This document shows, in pieces, positions 37,778-46,162 of a stretch of DNA of 64,000 bases. The translations under genes were made by a program, and so were the position numbers. Within the stretch, counting starts at the first letter, position 1. Each line of letters starts with the position of its first letter. Below the pieces are notes generated by a model. That model saw nothing but the letters and a program-made list of their open reading frames with translations, searched no databases and was not told where the DNA came from. The stretch comes from Arthrobacter sunyaminii (GTDB lineage Bacteria; Actinomycetota; Actinomycetes; Actinomycetales; Micrococcaceae): the NCBI RefSeq assembly GCF_018866305.1, contig NZ_CP076456.1, positions 3,850,266 through 3,914,265 on the forward strand, given 5' to 3'.

Positions 37778-37799
37778 AACTCGTCTTCAAAGGAGAACC

Positions 37800-38885
37800 G
37801 TGGCTAAGAACCCCATTCGGGTCGCAATCGTTGGTGTGGGAAACTGTGCGGCATCGCTGGTGCAGGGCGTGCAGTATTACCGCGATGCAGATCCGGACCT
37901 GACGGTCCCTGGTTTGATGCATGTGGAGTTCGGAAGCTACCACGTCAATGACGTGCAGTTTGTCGCCGCCTTTGACGTCGACAGCAAGAAGGTTGGCCTG
38001 GACCTGGCCGACGCCATCGGCGCCAGCGAGAACAACACCATTAAGATCGCTGATGTTCCGGAAACCGGCGTCACCGTGCAGCGCGGCCACACCCTCGACG
38101 GCCTGGGCAAGTACTACCGCGAGACCATCGTGGAGTCCGACGCCGAGCCGGTGGACATTGTTGCCGCGCTGAAGGACAACGCCGTTGACGTGATGGTCTG
38201 CTATCTGCCCGTCGGTTCCGAGCAGGCTGCCAAGTTCTACGCCCAGTGCGCCATCGACGCCGGTGTTGCCTTCGTGAATGCCCTGCCCGTTTTCATTGCC
38301 GGTACCAAGGAGTGGGCGGATAAATTCACTGCTGCCGGCGTGCCGATCATCGGTGACGACATCAAGAGCCAGATCGGCGCCACCATTACGCACCGCGTGA
38401 TGGCCAAGCTGTTCGAGGACCGCGGCGTGGTGCTGGACCGCACCTACCAGCTGAACGTCGGCGGCAACATGGACTTCAAGAACATGCTTGAGCGTGAGCG
38501 CCTGGAGTCCAAGAAGATTTCGAAGACGCAGGCCGTCACCTCCAATACCTCAGCCGATTTGAAGGCCGACGACGTCCACATCGGCCCCTCGGACTACGTT
38601 GCCTGGCTCGATGACCGCAAGTGGGCCTTTGTGCGCCTTGAGGGCCGCAACTTCGGCGACGCTCCGGTGTCCCTGGAATACAAGCTGGAGGTCTGGGACT
38701 CCCCCAACTCCGCCGGTGTCATCATCGATGCCATCCGGGCGGCCAAGATTGCGCTGGACCGGGGTGTGGGCGGGCCCATCCTCTCGGCGTCGAGCTACTT
38801 CATGAAGTCCCCGCCGGAGCAGTACAACGATGACATTGCCAAGGAAAAGGTGGAGCAGTTCATCCGCGGCGAGGTGGAGCGCTAA
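37800..38885 (+). CDS. ino1: Inositol-3-phosphate synthase
   Basis: A 361-residue NAD-dependent enzyme converting glucose 6-phosphate to inositol 3-phosphate, precursor of phosphatidylinositol and mycothiol. Features are the N-terminal NAD motif [18 protein letters not shown], the actinobacterial-type core ([28 protein letters not shown]) and [10 protein letters not shown] near the end. The start is GTG at 37800 with AAGGAGA upstream; the ORF continues further upstream without support. It lies near mshA, which uses its product. Confidence 0.93.
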   Translation: MAKNPIRVAIVGVGNCAASLVQGVQYYRDADPDLTVPGLMHVEFGSYHVNDVQFVAAFDVDSKKVGLDLADAIGASENNTIKIADVPETGVTVQRGHTLDGLGKYYRETIVESDAEPVDIVAALKDNAVDVMVCYLPVGSEQAAKFYAQCAIDAGVAFVNALPVFIAGTKEWADKFTAAGVPIIGDDIKSQIGATITHRVMAKLFEDRGVVLDRTYQLNVGGNMDFKNMLERERLESKKISKTQAVTSNTSADLKADDVHIGPSDYVAWLDDRKWAFVRLEGRNFGDAPVSLEYKLEVWDSPNSAGVIIDAIRAAKIALDRGVGGPILSASSYFMKSPPEQYNDDIAKEKVEQFIRGEVER

Positions 38886-38905
38886 GCCCGGCGCTTCCCC
38901 GTTGC

Positions 38906-38943
38906 GGCACGCCCGCCGGTTATGAGAGGCCGGAGGGCGTGCC
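38906..38943. terminator. Hairpin between ino1 and fhs
   Basis: A perfect 9-bp stem GGCACGCCC / GGGCGTGCC with further inner pairing (CCGG/CCGG). It overlaps the last codons of fhs and should terminate the convergent ino1 transcript. Confidence 0.6.
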
Positions 38944-40608
38944 GTCCGCGGCAACGTCCATGCGCATTGCTGCCGGAGCCTTCGGCAGTCCGGGCATGGT
39001 CATTACGGCACCGGTGAGTGCGACGACGAATCCGGCTCCGGTCTTCAGGATCAGGTCCCGCACGTGCACGGTGAAACCGGTCGGTGCTCCGAGCAGGTCC
39101 GCGTTGTCCGAGAAGGAGTACTGGGTCTTGGCCATGCACACCGGCAGCGAGTCCCATCCCCCGGCCTTGATTTCCTCCAGCCGGCGCAGGGCCGGCAGGG
39201 AAAACTCCACGTCGTCGGCTCCGTAAATGTCCCGGACCACCGTCCGGATCTTCTCCTCGACCGGCACGTCCAACGGGTACAGATGGTGGAAATCCGCCGG
39301 TTCCTCCAGGGCTTCCAGGACCTTGGCGGCCAGCGCATCACCCCCGCTTTCCCCTCCGCCGTTGGCCCAGACATCGGCTGCGGCCGCGGCGACGCCTTCG
39401 CCTGCACACCACTGCAGCAGCCAGTCCACCTCTTCCTGCGTGTCCGTGGTGAAGGTGTTCACCGCCACGACGGGGCTCAGGCCGAACCTGGCGATGTTGC
39501 GGATGTGCCGGCGCAGGTTGGCCGTTCCCGCCTCCAGGGCGGCGAAGTCCGGCTCACTCAGCCGGTCCTTCGGCACGCCGCCGTGCATCTTCAGGGCACG
39601 GATCGTTGCCACCAGGACGACGGCGTCCGGGGCCACGTCCGCGGCCCGCGAGGTGATGTCCATGTACTTTTCGGCGCCAAGGTCGGCGCCGAAGCCCGCC
39701 TCGGTGACCACGATGTCGCCGACGGTGCGGGCCAGTTCGGTGGCGATCACGGAGTTGCAGCCGTGTGCGATGTTGGCGAACGGGCCGCCGTGGACCAGCG
39801 CCGGCGTCCCGGCGAGGGTTTGGACCAGGTTCGGTTTCACGGCGTCTTTGAGCAGCAGTGTCAGTGCGCCCTCCACGCCCAGATCCCGCACCGTGACCGG
39901 CCGCCGGTCGTAGGTGTATCCCACTGTGATGCGGGCCAGCCGCTCCTTGAGGTCGGCGAGGTCGCGGGCCAGGCAGAAGACGGCCATGATTTCCGAAGCC
40001 ACGGTGATGTCGAAACCATCCTGGCGCGGCACACCCTGCACCGGGCCGCCCAGGCCGATCACGATGTCCCGCAGCGAGCGGTCATTCATGTCCATGACGC
40101 GGCGGAAGGTGATCCGGCGCGGATCGATCCCCAGCTCGTTGCCCTGGTAGATGTGGTTGTCCAGCAACGCCGTCAACGCGTTGTTGGCGGTGGTGATGGC
40201 GTGGAAGTCGCCGGTGAAGTGCAGGTTGATGTCCTCCATGGGCACCACCTGCGACCAGCCGCCGCCCGTGGCTCCGCCCTTCATGCCCAGTACCGGCCCC
40301 AGTGAAGGTTCGCGCAGGGCTATGACGGTGTTTGCTCCGGCTTTGGCCAGTGCATCGCCCAGTCCGACGGTGACCGTGGACTTGCCTTCTCCGGCCGGGG
40401 TGGGGCTCATGGCGGTGACCAGCACCACCTTCCCGCGGGTGCTGCGTGCGGGCACCAGTGCCGGGTCAATCTTGGCTTTGTACCGTCCGTACAGTTCCAG
40501 GGCTTCTTCGGGGATGCCGGCTGCACGGGCGATGTCCGTAATGGGCTTCATCACGGCCCGGCGGGAGATTTCCAAATCGCTGGTCATGTCAGCGGCTGCG
40601 CGCATCAT
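38920..40608 (-). CDS. fhs: Formate--tetrahydrofolate ligase
   Basis: A 562-residue enzyme that makes 10-formyl-tetrahydrofolate from formate, ATP and tetrahydrofolate, feeding one-carbon metabolism. The ATP-binding P-loop is [16 protein letters not shown] (about residues 72-87). Other conserved stretches are [18 protein letters not shown] and [16 protein letters not shown]. Length is typical. Starts at 40608, 40605 (adjacent ATGs) or 40587 are possible; AAGGA lies 6 bases before the first. Confidence 0.95.
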   Translation of the reverse strand: MMRAAADMTSDLEISRRAVMKPITDIARAAGIPEEALELYGRYKAKIDPALVPARSTRGKVVLVTAMSPTPAGEGKSTVTVGLGDALAKAGANTVIALREPSLGPVLGMKGGATGGGWSQVVPMEDINLHFTGDFHAITTANNALTALLDNHIYQGNELGIDPRRITFRRVMDMNDRSLRDIVIGLGGPVQGVPRQDGFDITVASEIMAVFCLARDLADLKERLARITVGYTYDRRPVTVRDLGVEGALTLLLKDAVKPNLVQTLAGTPALVHGGPFANIAHGCNSVIATELARTVGDIVVTEAGFGADLGAEKYMDITSRAADVAPDAVVLVATIRALKMHGGVPKDRLSEPDFAALEAGTANLRRHIRNIARFGLSPVVAVNTFTTDTQEEVDWLLQWCAGEGVAAAAADVWANGGGESGGDALAAKVLEALEEPADFHHLYPLDVPVEEKIRTVVRDIYGADDVEFSLPALRRLEEIKAGGWDSLPVCMAKTQYSFSDNADLLGAPTGFTVHVRDLILKTGAGFVVALTGAVMTMPGLPKAPAAMRMDVAADGTPSGLS

Positions 40609-40669
40609 TGCGGTCCTTCCGGTTCCCGCCGGTGGTCTTCATCGACGGTGGTGGCGTATCACCAAGCTA

Positions 40670-41917
40670 TCAGCGCACGGAGTGCGCCGAGAACTGTTCG
40701 GCGGCCTGCAGGTAGCTCTGCGCCGTGAGTGTGGCTGTGCGCTTCCAGCCAAACGCGGCAGCGTGCACTGCGGCGCCGTAGCCCAGCGCCCGCCGCATAC
40801 CCTCGTCGTCGTACAGCCGTTCCAGCTCGGCGGACCAGCGCCCGCTCTCGTGACCGTCCACCAGAAGCCCGGTGCGGCCGTGTTCCACAGCCTTGGGCAG
40901 CCCGCCCACGTTGGCGGCCAGCACTGGAGTGCCGCAGGCCTGGGCTTCAAGGGCCACGAGGCCGAAGGATTCGCTGAAGGAGGGCACGGCAACCACGTCG
41001 GCGGCCCTAAACCAGTCGGCCAGCACGGCGGCCTCCACGGGCGGATGGAGGGTCACCTGTCCGTGCAGCCCCAGCGAATCCGCCAGCGGCGCCAGGTCCA
41101 AAACATCGGCGCCGCTGCCGGCGCCGAGCACGGTGACGTGCAGCGGGATGTCCGGACGGCGGGCGTGCAGTTCCGCGGCGGCCCGGATCAGCACCTGGGG
41201 GCCTTTCATCCGCTGGATACGGCCGGCAAAGACGACGTGGAACACGCCGCGGGGCACGCCCAGCCGGGCGCGGGCCGCGCCGGAGTTCCGGCTCGAGAAA
41301 ACCTGCAGGTCCACTCCCGGCGCGACGACGTCCACGGCGCGGGGGTTGGCTCCGTACAGCGATTCCAGCTCGGCGGCTTCAGTGCTTGTATTGGCTATCA
41401 GGCGGGTGGCACCGCCCACGATGTCCTGTTCCCCGTCAATCCGCACCCGGGGCTCCGGCTTCTCTCCGGCCTGCAGACGCAGGTTCTTCACCCGGGCCAT
41501 GGTGTGCATGGTGTGCACCAGGGGAAGGTCCCAGGCACGGGCAACAGCCAGGCCGGCTGTGCCGGAGATCCAGTAGTGCGAATGGATGACGTCAAAGTGC
41601 CGGTGGGAAGGGAATGGATGGCTGCCCGTCACGGATGCTGCCAGGGCAGCTTCCAGCCCGGGGAGAGCTTCCTTGGCAATCTTTCGGCGCGGTCCCGCTT
41701 CAACGTGGCGCACCGTCACACCGGGAACAAGTTCCACGGACGGACGCTGGTGCCGGTCGGTTGCCCGGGTGAAAATCTCCACCTCTACGCCTGTGGCAGC
41801 CAACTCCACGGCCACGGAGCGCACATAAACATTCATGCCGCCGGCATCACCGGAGCCTGGCTGCTCCAACGGTGACGTATGCAGGGAGAGCATGGCGACA
41901 CGCTTTACCTGAAGCAA
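40670..41917 (-). CDS. mshA: D-inositol-3-phosphate glycosyltransferase MshA
   Basis: A 415-residue GT4 glycosyltransferase that joins N-acetylglucosamine to inositol 3-phosphate, the first step of mycothiol synthesis. Conserved N-terminus LHTSPLEQPGSGDAGGMNVYV; GT-B core FAGRIQRMKGPQVLIRAA and the nucleotide-sugar motif SFSESFGLVALEAQACGTP. The start is probably TTG at 41917 (GGGAG upstream); ATG at 41893 would cut the first strand short. The partner ino1 gene is 1.8 kb away. A SigR-like promoter lies just upstream. Confidence 0.93.
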   Translation of the reverse strand: MLQVKRVAMLSLHTSPLEQPGSGDAGGMNVYVRSVAVELAATGVEVEIFTRATDRHQRPSVELVPGVTVRHVEAGPRRKIAKEALPGLEAALAASVTGSHPFPSHRHFDVIHSHYWISGTAGLAVARAWDLPLVHTMHTMARVKNLRLQAGEKPEPRVRIDGEQDIVGGATRLIANTSTEAAELESLYGANPRAVDVVAPGVDLQVFSSRNSGAARARLGVPRGVFHVVFAGRIQRMKGPQVLIRAAAELHARRPDIPLHVTVLGAGSGADVLDLAPLADSLGLHGQVTLHPPVEAAVLADWFRAADVVAVPSFSESFGLVALEAQACGTPVLAANVGGLPKAVEHGRTGLLVDGHESGRWSAELERLYDDEGMRRALGYGAAVHAAAFGWKRTATLTAQSYLQAAEQFSAHSVR

Positions 41918-41967
41918 CAGCTCTCCCTTCCTGGCCGGCCGCTGTCCTTGTCCCCTACTGACTTTAT

Positions 41968-41994
41968 AACGACACGGCGCAGAGCATGGTTTCC
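41968..41994 (-). promoter_or_regulatory. Candidate SigR/SigH-type promoter of mshA
   Basis: On the minus strand GGAAA (41990-41994) and GTT (41968-41970) are 19 bases apart, close to the oxidative-stress sigma consensus GGAAT-N18/19-GTT. mshA is a known SigR-class target in Streptomyces. A TATAAA hexamer overlapping the -10 could instead serve the main sigma factor. Confidence 0.4.
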
Positions 41995-42016
41995 AGGCAG
42001 GCTGCGCCCACCACAT

Positions 42017-42066
42017 AAAACGGGGGAGTCCGCACTGCAGGACAGCGCGGACTCCCCCGGTTTTGT
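42017..42066. terminator. Strong bidirectional terminator
   Basis: A perfect 13-bp stem CGGGGGAGTCCGC / GCGGACTCCCCCG is flanked by AAAA on the left and TTTT on the right, so it works on both strands. It ends the transcript of the 40-residue micro-protein and insulates mshA. Confidence 0.85.
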
Positions 42067-42084
42067 TCCCGTCGGTTCGGGGGG

Positions 42085-42207
42085 CTACTTCGCCGACCAG
42101 GTGTTGTGGGCCATCAGATACCGGTGCGGACCGTTCCAGCACTGGTCCAGGCGTGCCTGATGAACGGCATCGGAACGGGCGAAGGACGCTAACAGTCGGA
42201 AAAACAT
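42085..42207 (-). CDS. Candidate 40-residue micro-protein
   Basis: MFFRLLASFARSDAVHQ... is a 40-residue reading frame with a hydrophobic, basic start and an aromatic/His-rich end (CWNGPHRYLMAHNTW). It starts with ATG at 42207, 8 bases after a perfect AAAGGAGGT, and ends 19 bases before a strong terminator. No family recognised. The same frame stays open further upstream, but only this start has a ribosome-binding site. The signals on both ends make expression likely. Confidence 0.55.
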   Translation of the reverse strand: MFFRLLASFARSDAVHQARLDQCWNGPHRYLMAHNTWSAK

Positions 42208-42794
42208 GGCGGACACCTCCTTTCGCAGCGGTGTTGGGACGCGGGCCGGACCAGGGGCTTCGCGGGCTTCGGTGGGGTTAGGTGCGTCGGTGGCATCGAG
42301 TGCTTGAACTGCTTCGCGTGCTTCAGGCGAAGCGAAGGGTTTTATCGGAACTGAAAAGGGCAGGCTGGATTTAGGCACAGTAAACTCCGGAAAAAGGCGC
42401 ATGTTTTTGGGTGCGCAAAAGGAAACAATGGAAGAAGGAATGACCCAATGAGGCCGCAGGGAAATGAAGAGAATTACCCTGAAAAAGAACGTGCGGGAAA
42501 TGGGAGTCCATACACGGGAACACTGCCTCCCCGGCCGGCCGGGCACCTGCGGTTCCTCACAGCGAGCGCATCACGTGAAGCTTCACGGCAGGGCCGCACC
42601 ACGAGCACCGCGCAGCGGACGCCGGGAAGTTCAGTGAGTTGTCGAAGGAAGGATCAGCGCCGCACACCGTCCGGCGCAAAGCCAGGGCGGTGGCGTGCAC
42701 ACGCTTGGAGCCGCCGAACTGCGGCTACCAAAGACTCGGCAGCCAGCGGCGGGGCAGTCAGCCCGCGGTTACCCGCCGGATGATCGGCCAGGGA
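42208..42794. other. Gene-poor stretch between the two micro-protein candidates
   Basis: I see no convincing gene here. The minus-strand frame of the micro-protein remains open from about 42400, but without a ribosome-binding site. Short plus-strand frames lack coding character. A CACGTG near 42572 is only a weak partial match to parS. Confidence 0.5.
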
Positions 42795-42971
42795 TTACCC
42801 GCGGCCACCGTCGAACGGGGGCCGTCGCCAGGAGACTCCAAAACCCGCCGTGCCGGTGCCGGCCACCCGCCGTCCAAGGGGCCGCATCAGCGGCCCTGCA
42901 GTCGAAGGGATGGACGTGCGGGCCTGCGGGCAGGCAACCGTCGTGGCAGTGAGGAATTTGTGGATGTTCAT
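42795..42971 (-). CDS. Candidate 58-residue micro-protein
   Basis: A 58-residue frame, MNIHKFLTATTVACPQA..., with a strong GGGAGGTGAGGTA before the ATG at 42971. It is rich in Arg, Gly, Pro and Thr and has no membrane segment or known motif. A possible promoter (TTGATA-N17-TACGTG) lies upstream on the minus strand near 43030-43065. Support is the ribosome-binding site only; a regulatory leader peptide is an alternative. Confidence 0.35.
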   Translation of the reverse strand: MNIHKFLTATTVACPQARTSIPSTAGPLMRPLGRRVAGTGTAGFGVSWRRPPFDGGRG

Positions 42972-43109
42972 TACCTCACCTCCCTTTCATGAGTGCATGG
43001 ACTTGCGGATGGACCGGTCACAGAGCTGCGGACCGGAATAACACGTATTCACTGGCTGGTGCGGTATCAACCTGTAAGAAAGGTGGCCGCAGGAAAAACA
43101 TACAACAGG

Positions 43110-43142
43110 TTTCCGTTCCCTGCCAAGACATTTACGGAAACT
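43110..43142 (-). terminator. Possible terminator of the histidine phosphatase gene
   Basis: GTTTCCGT / ACGGAAAC with a 17-base loop, in an A+T-rich stretch 20 bases after the stop at 43163. T-runs lie on the gene side rather than after the stem, so the call is weak. Confidence 0.3.
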
Positions 43143-43162
43143 TTTTTACATTCTTTTTGCGA

Positions 43163-43819
43163 CTAATAGTCCCAGCGCACTATCGCGGGAGTGTGCTTGT
43201 CCCAGCCCAGTGTGCAAACCGCAGCGGTTCCGAGGACAAAATGCCGTCCCTGGTCCGCCCGAAGACCGAGCCAGCGGGCGGCGAGGATCCGCAGGAAATG
43301 TCCGTGCGCCACGAGGAGGACCTTCTCCACCGGGGTGGCATCCGGCGTGCGGTCCATCGGTGTTCCGCAGCCGGCCTGGACGAGCGAGATGATGCGGTCG
43401 GCCCGCTCCGCCACCTGGTCCAGGGTTTCACCGTTGGGTACGCCGTCGTTCCAGATGAGGTACCCGGGGTTCTCGGCACGGACCTGGGTGCTCTTTCGGC
43501 CCTCGTTGTCTCCGTAGTCCCATTCATGGGCGTGGGGAAGGATCTGAGGATTGGGGTAGCCCACCAGTTCGGCGGTGCGCCGCGCCCGGGCCAGCGGAGA
43601 GGACAGGACAAGATCAAAGTCCACGGCCCCGATCTTTTCCCTGGCGGCCCTGGCCTGGGCCTCGCCCGCCTCCGTCAGGGGGATGTCCGTCAGACCGGTG
43701 TAGTTGCCCTCCCGGGACCACTCCGTTTCACCGTGGCGCAGCAGCCACAGGCGCGGCAGCCGGGTACCTGCCGGCGTCGTATCCGGAACCGCGGGACCGA
43801 AGTCCTCAGCGTTACTCAT
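43163..43819 (-). CDS. Histidine phosphatase family protein (phosphoglycerate-mutase-like)
   Basis: A 218-residue protein with the catalytic LLRHGETEW motif (His29), SSPLARARRTAEL and the second catalytic His in LLVAHGHFLRILAA. It hydrolyses or moves phosphate groups through a phospho-histidine. Similar proteins carry many substrates (phosphosugars, nucleotides), so the exact role is open. It is 17 bases downstream of the CCA-adding enzyme gene and probably co-transcribed. Confidence 0.85.
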   Translation of the reverse strand: MSNAEDFGPAVPDTTPAGTRLPRLWLLRHGETEWSREGNYTGLTDIPLTEAGEAQARAAREKIGAVDFDLVLSSPLARARRTAELVGYPNPQILPHAHEWDYGDNEGRKSTQVRAENPGYLIWNDGVPNGETLDQVAERADRIISLVQAGCGTPMDRTPDATPVEKVLLVAHGHFLRILAARWLGLRADQGRHFVLGTAAVCTLGWDKHTPAIVRWDY

Positions 43820-43836
43820 TTACTTCCTTCCGCTTG

Positions 43837-45399
43837 TCAGGACGGATTTCCGTCCGACTCCATTTTGGCACCGCCGCGGGCGGCGGCATTGCCGGAGCTG
43901 TCAGCGGAAGGCTCTGCGGGCGCCGCGGGAGTATCGGCGTCTCCGGCGGCGGCGGCAGCGGAATTGTCGGGATTCTCGGGCTGGGAAGCCCACCAGCTGC
44001 GCAGCAGATCCGCCGCTTCAGCCTCACTGGAGGGCCCCTTTTCCATCCGTTCTTCCAGCAGGAACCGGTAGGCGCGGCCCACCACGGGGCCCGGCCGGAT
44101 GCCCAGCAGGGCCATGATCTGCTGCCCGTCCAGATCGGGCCGGATGGCGGCGAGTTCCTCCTGCTCGGCGAGCGCAGTGATGCGGGCTTCCAGGTCGTCA
44201 TAGGCGAAGGCCAGGCGTTCGGCCTTGCGCCGGTTGCGGGTGGTGACGTCGGAGCGGGTCAACCGGTGCAGCCGCTGCAGCAGGGGGCCGGCGTCGTTGA
44301 CGTAGCGGCGGACGGCGGAATCGGTCCAGCCCGCATCGCCGTACCCGTAGAACCTCATGTGCAGCTCCACCAGCCGCGAGACCGCTTTGATGGTGTCATT
44401 ATCGAAGCGCAGCGCTTTCATCCGCTTGGCGGTGAGCTTGGACCCGACGGCGTCGTGGTGCAGGAAACTAACGGAGCCGTTCGGTTCGAAACGGCGGGTG
44501 GCGGGTTTGCCGACGTCGTGCATCAGCGCAGCGAAACGAAGGACAAAATCCGGACCCGGCACTGCGCCGTCGGCGTCCGTCTCCTGGCCGCAGGCCTGCC
44601 GGAGCACCGTCAGCGAGTGCTGGTAAACGTCCTTATGGCGGTGGTGCTCGTCGATCTCCAGCTTCAGCGCGGACACCTCCGGCAGGACATGCTCGGCCAG
44701 TCCGCTTTCCACCAGCAGGTCAATGCCGGCCCACGGCGCCTTGCCGTTAATGAGTTTGACCAGTTCGTCGCGGACGCGTTCGGCGGAAATAATGGTGATC
44801 CGCCCGGCCATGTCCTTCATTGCCTCGAAGACCTCGGGCGCCACGTCCACTTCCAGCTGGGAGGCAAAGCGTGCGGCACGCATCATCCGCAGCGGGTCGT
44901 CGGAGAACGACGTCGAGGGGGCGCCGGGAGTGCGTACGAGGCCCGCGTGCAGGTCCTTCGCTCCGCCGAACGGATCAACCAGTTCCATGGAAGGCAGCCG
45001 CAGAGCCATCGCGTTCATGGTGAAGTCGCGGCGGAAGAGATCGTCTTCGAGCTTGTCTCCGAACGCCACGGCCGGTTTGCGCGAATCCGGATCGTAGGCA
45101 TCGGCCCGGTATGTGGTGATTTCAATCTGGAAGCCGGCCTTGCGCATACCGATCGTTCCGAACGCACGCCCGATCTCCCAGTAGGTGTCACACCAGCGGC
45201 GAATCACGCTGATGATGTCATCGGGGCGGGCGTTGGTGGTGAAATCCAGGTCCGGGGATACGCGCCCCAGAAAGAGGTCCCGCACCGGACCGCCCACGAG
45301 GGAAAGCTCGTAACCGGCGTCGTGGAACAACTGCCCGAGGTCGCCGACAACGGAGGGAAGGGGGGTTTTCAGGGCCGAGCTGTCAGAAAGGTGCGCCAT
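43837..45399 (-). CDS. cca: CCA-adding tRNA nucleotidyltransferase
   Basis: A 520-residue class II nucleotidyltransferase that adds or repairs the 3' CCA of tRNAs. The head motif LVGGPVRDLFLGR is followed by the metal-binding DLD (Asp50, Asp52). The RNA-binding region includes RRDFTMNAMAL and DPFGGAKDLHAG, and an HD domain (ALMHDVGKPATR) follows. The C-terminal tail is Ala/Pro-rich and disordered. The position beside a Nudix gene and murJ matches the mycobacterial pcnA-mutT4-mviN order. Confidence 0.92.
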   Translation of the reverse strand: MAHLSDSSALKTPLPSVVGDLGQLFHDAGYELSLVGGPVRDLFLGRVSPDLDFTTNARPDDIISVIRRWCDTYWEIGRAFGTIGMRKAGFQIEITTYRADAYDPDSRKPAVAFGDKLEDDLFRRDFTMNAMALRLPSMELVDPFGGAKDLHAGLVRTPGAPSTSFSDDPLRMMRAARFASQLEVDVAPEVFEAMKDMAGRITIISAERVRDELVKLINGKAPWAGIDLLVESGLAEHVLPEVSALKLEIDEHHRHKDVYQHSLTVLRQACGQETDADGAVPGPDFVLRFAALMHDVGKPATRRFEPNGSVSFLHHDAVGSKLTAKRMKALRFDNDTIKAVSRLVELHMRFYGYGDAGWTDSAVRRYVNDAGPLLQRLHRLTRSDVTTRNRRKAERLAFAYDDLEARITALAEQEELAAIRPDLDGQQIMALLGIRPGPVVGRAYRFLLEERMEKGPSSEAEAADLLRSWWASQPENPDNSAAAAAGDADTPAAPAEPSADSSGNAAARGGAKMESDGNPS

Positions 45400-45543
45400 A
45401 GTGCTTTAAGCGTGCCAGATAAAAGGTCCGGGGGTGCACATCCGGCTCCTTCCGGAACCCGGACACGCCGGGCATTCCCGCTTCCTCGCCGGGGTACCGC
45501 TGCCCAGTCATCATCCCCGGACAAAGATCGTTAGAGTGGTCCT

Positions 45544-46074
45544 ATGGCCCATCCCGTACCGAGCGCACCCAAGCGAACCCCGTTGACGGCGTCAATGGGC
45601 AATGCCGCCGCGCATCCGGTGCATGCTTCCCTTCCAACAGTGGAAGAGGTCTCCGCGGGGGGAATCGTGGTGGATGCCGCTTCAGCGGACCTGCCCGTGG
45701 CCATTATTGCCCGTCTGAACCGCGGCGGGCGGCTGGAATGGTGCCTTCCCAAAGGCCATCCGGAAAATGATGAAGACAGCCGGGAAGCAGCCATCCGGGA
45801 AATCGCCGAGGAGACCGGCATCGACGGGCGGATCCTGACAGCCCTGGGAAGCATCGACTACTGGTTTACGGTGAGTGGTCACCGCGTGCATAAAACCGTG
45901 CACCACTTCCTGCTGGCTGCCACGGGCGGTCACCTGACCATCGAAAATGATCCGGACCACGAAGCCGTGGATGTCGCCTGGGTTCCGCTGGCGGAACTGG
46001 GCAAGCGGCTTTCCTTTCCCAATGAACGGCGCATCGCTGACCTGGCGCGGGAAATCCTGCCCCGGTACCTCTGA
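45544..46074 (+). CDS. NUDIX hydrolase (MutT4-like position)
   Basis: A 176-residue enzyme with an exact Nudix box at residues 71-93 (G-x5-E-x7-REIAEE-TGI) that binds Mg2+ and cleaves nucleoside diphosphates linked to other moieties. ATG at 45544 is preceded by a TAGAGT hexamer (45532-45537), suggesting a leaderless transcript. It is divergent from cca. Substrate unknown; the location corresponds to mutT4 in mycobacteria. Confidence 0.88.
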   Translation: MAHPVPSAPKRTPLTASMGNAAAHPVHASLPTVEEVSAGGIVVDAASADLPVAIIARLNRGGRLEWCLPKGHPENDEDSREAAIREIAEETGIDGRILTALGSIDYWFTVSGHRVHKTVHHFLLAATGGHLTIENDPDHEAVDVAWVPLAELGKRLSFPNERRIADLAREILPRYL

Positions 46075-46162
46075 CGGCACCGGTCCGGCATGCCGTGTTC
46101 CAGTGCTGGTGCAGTGCTGCGTTTTATCGGCTGCCGCACTGAAGTGAGAGCATAGGGACACC

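Noticed and set aside
42566..42581. CACGTG-containing sequence resembling parS
   Set aside because: Only the central bases match and the arms do not pair as parS, unlike the clear sites beyond 56 kb.
42639..42992. Plus-strand frames in the gene-poor kilobase after mshA
   Set aside because: Arg/Gly/Pro-rich shadow composition with no clear ribosome-binding site; minus-strand micro-frames have much better signals.
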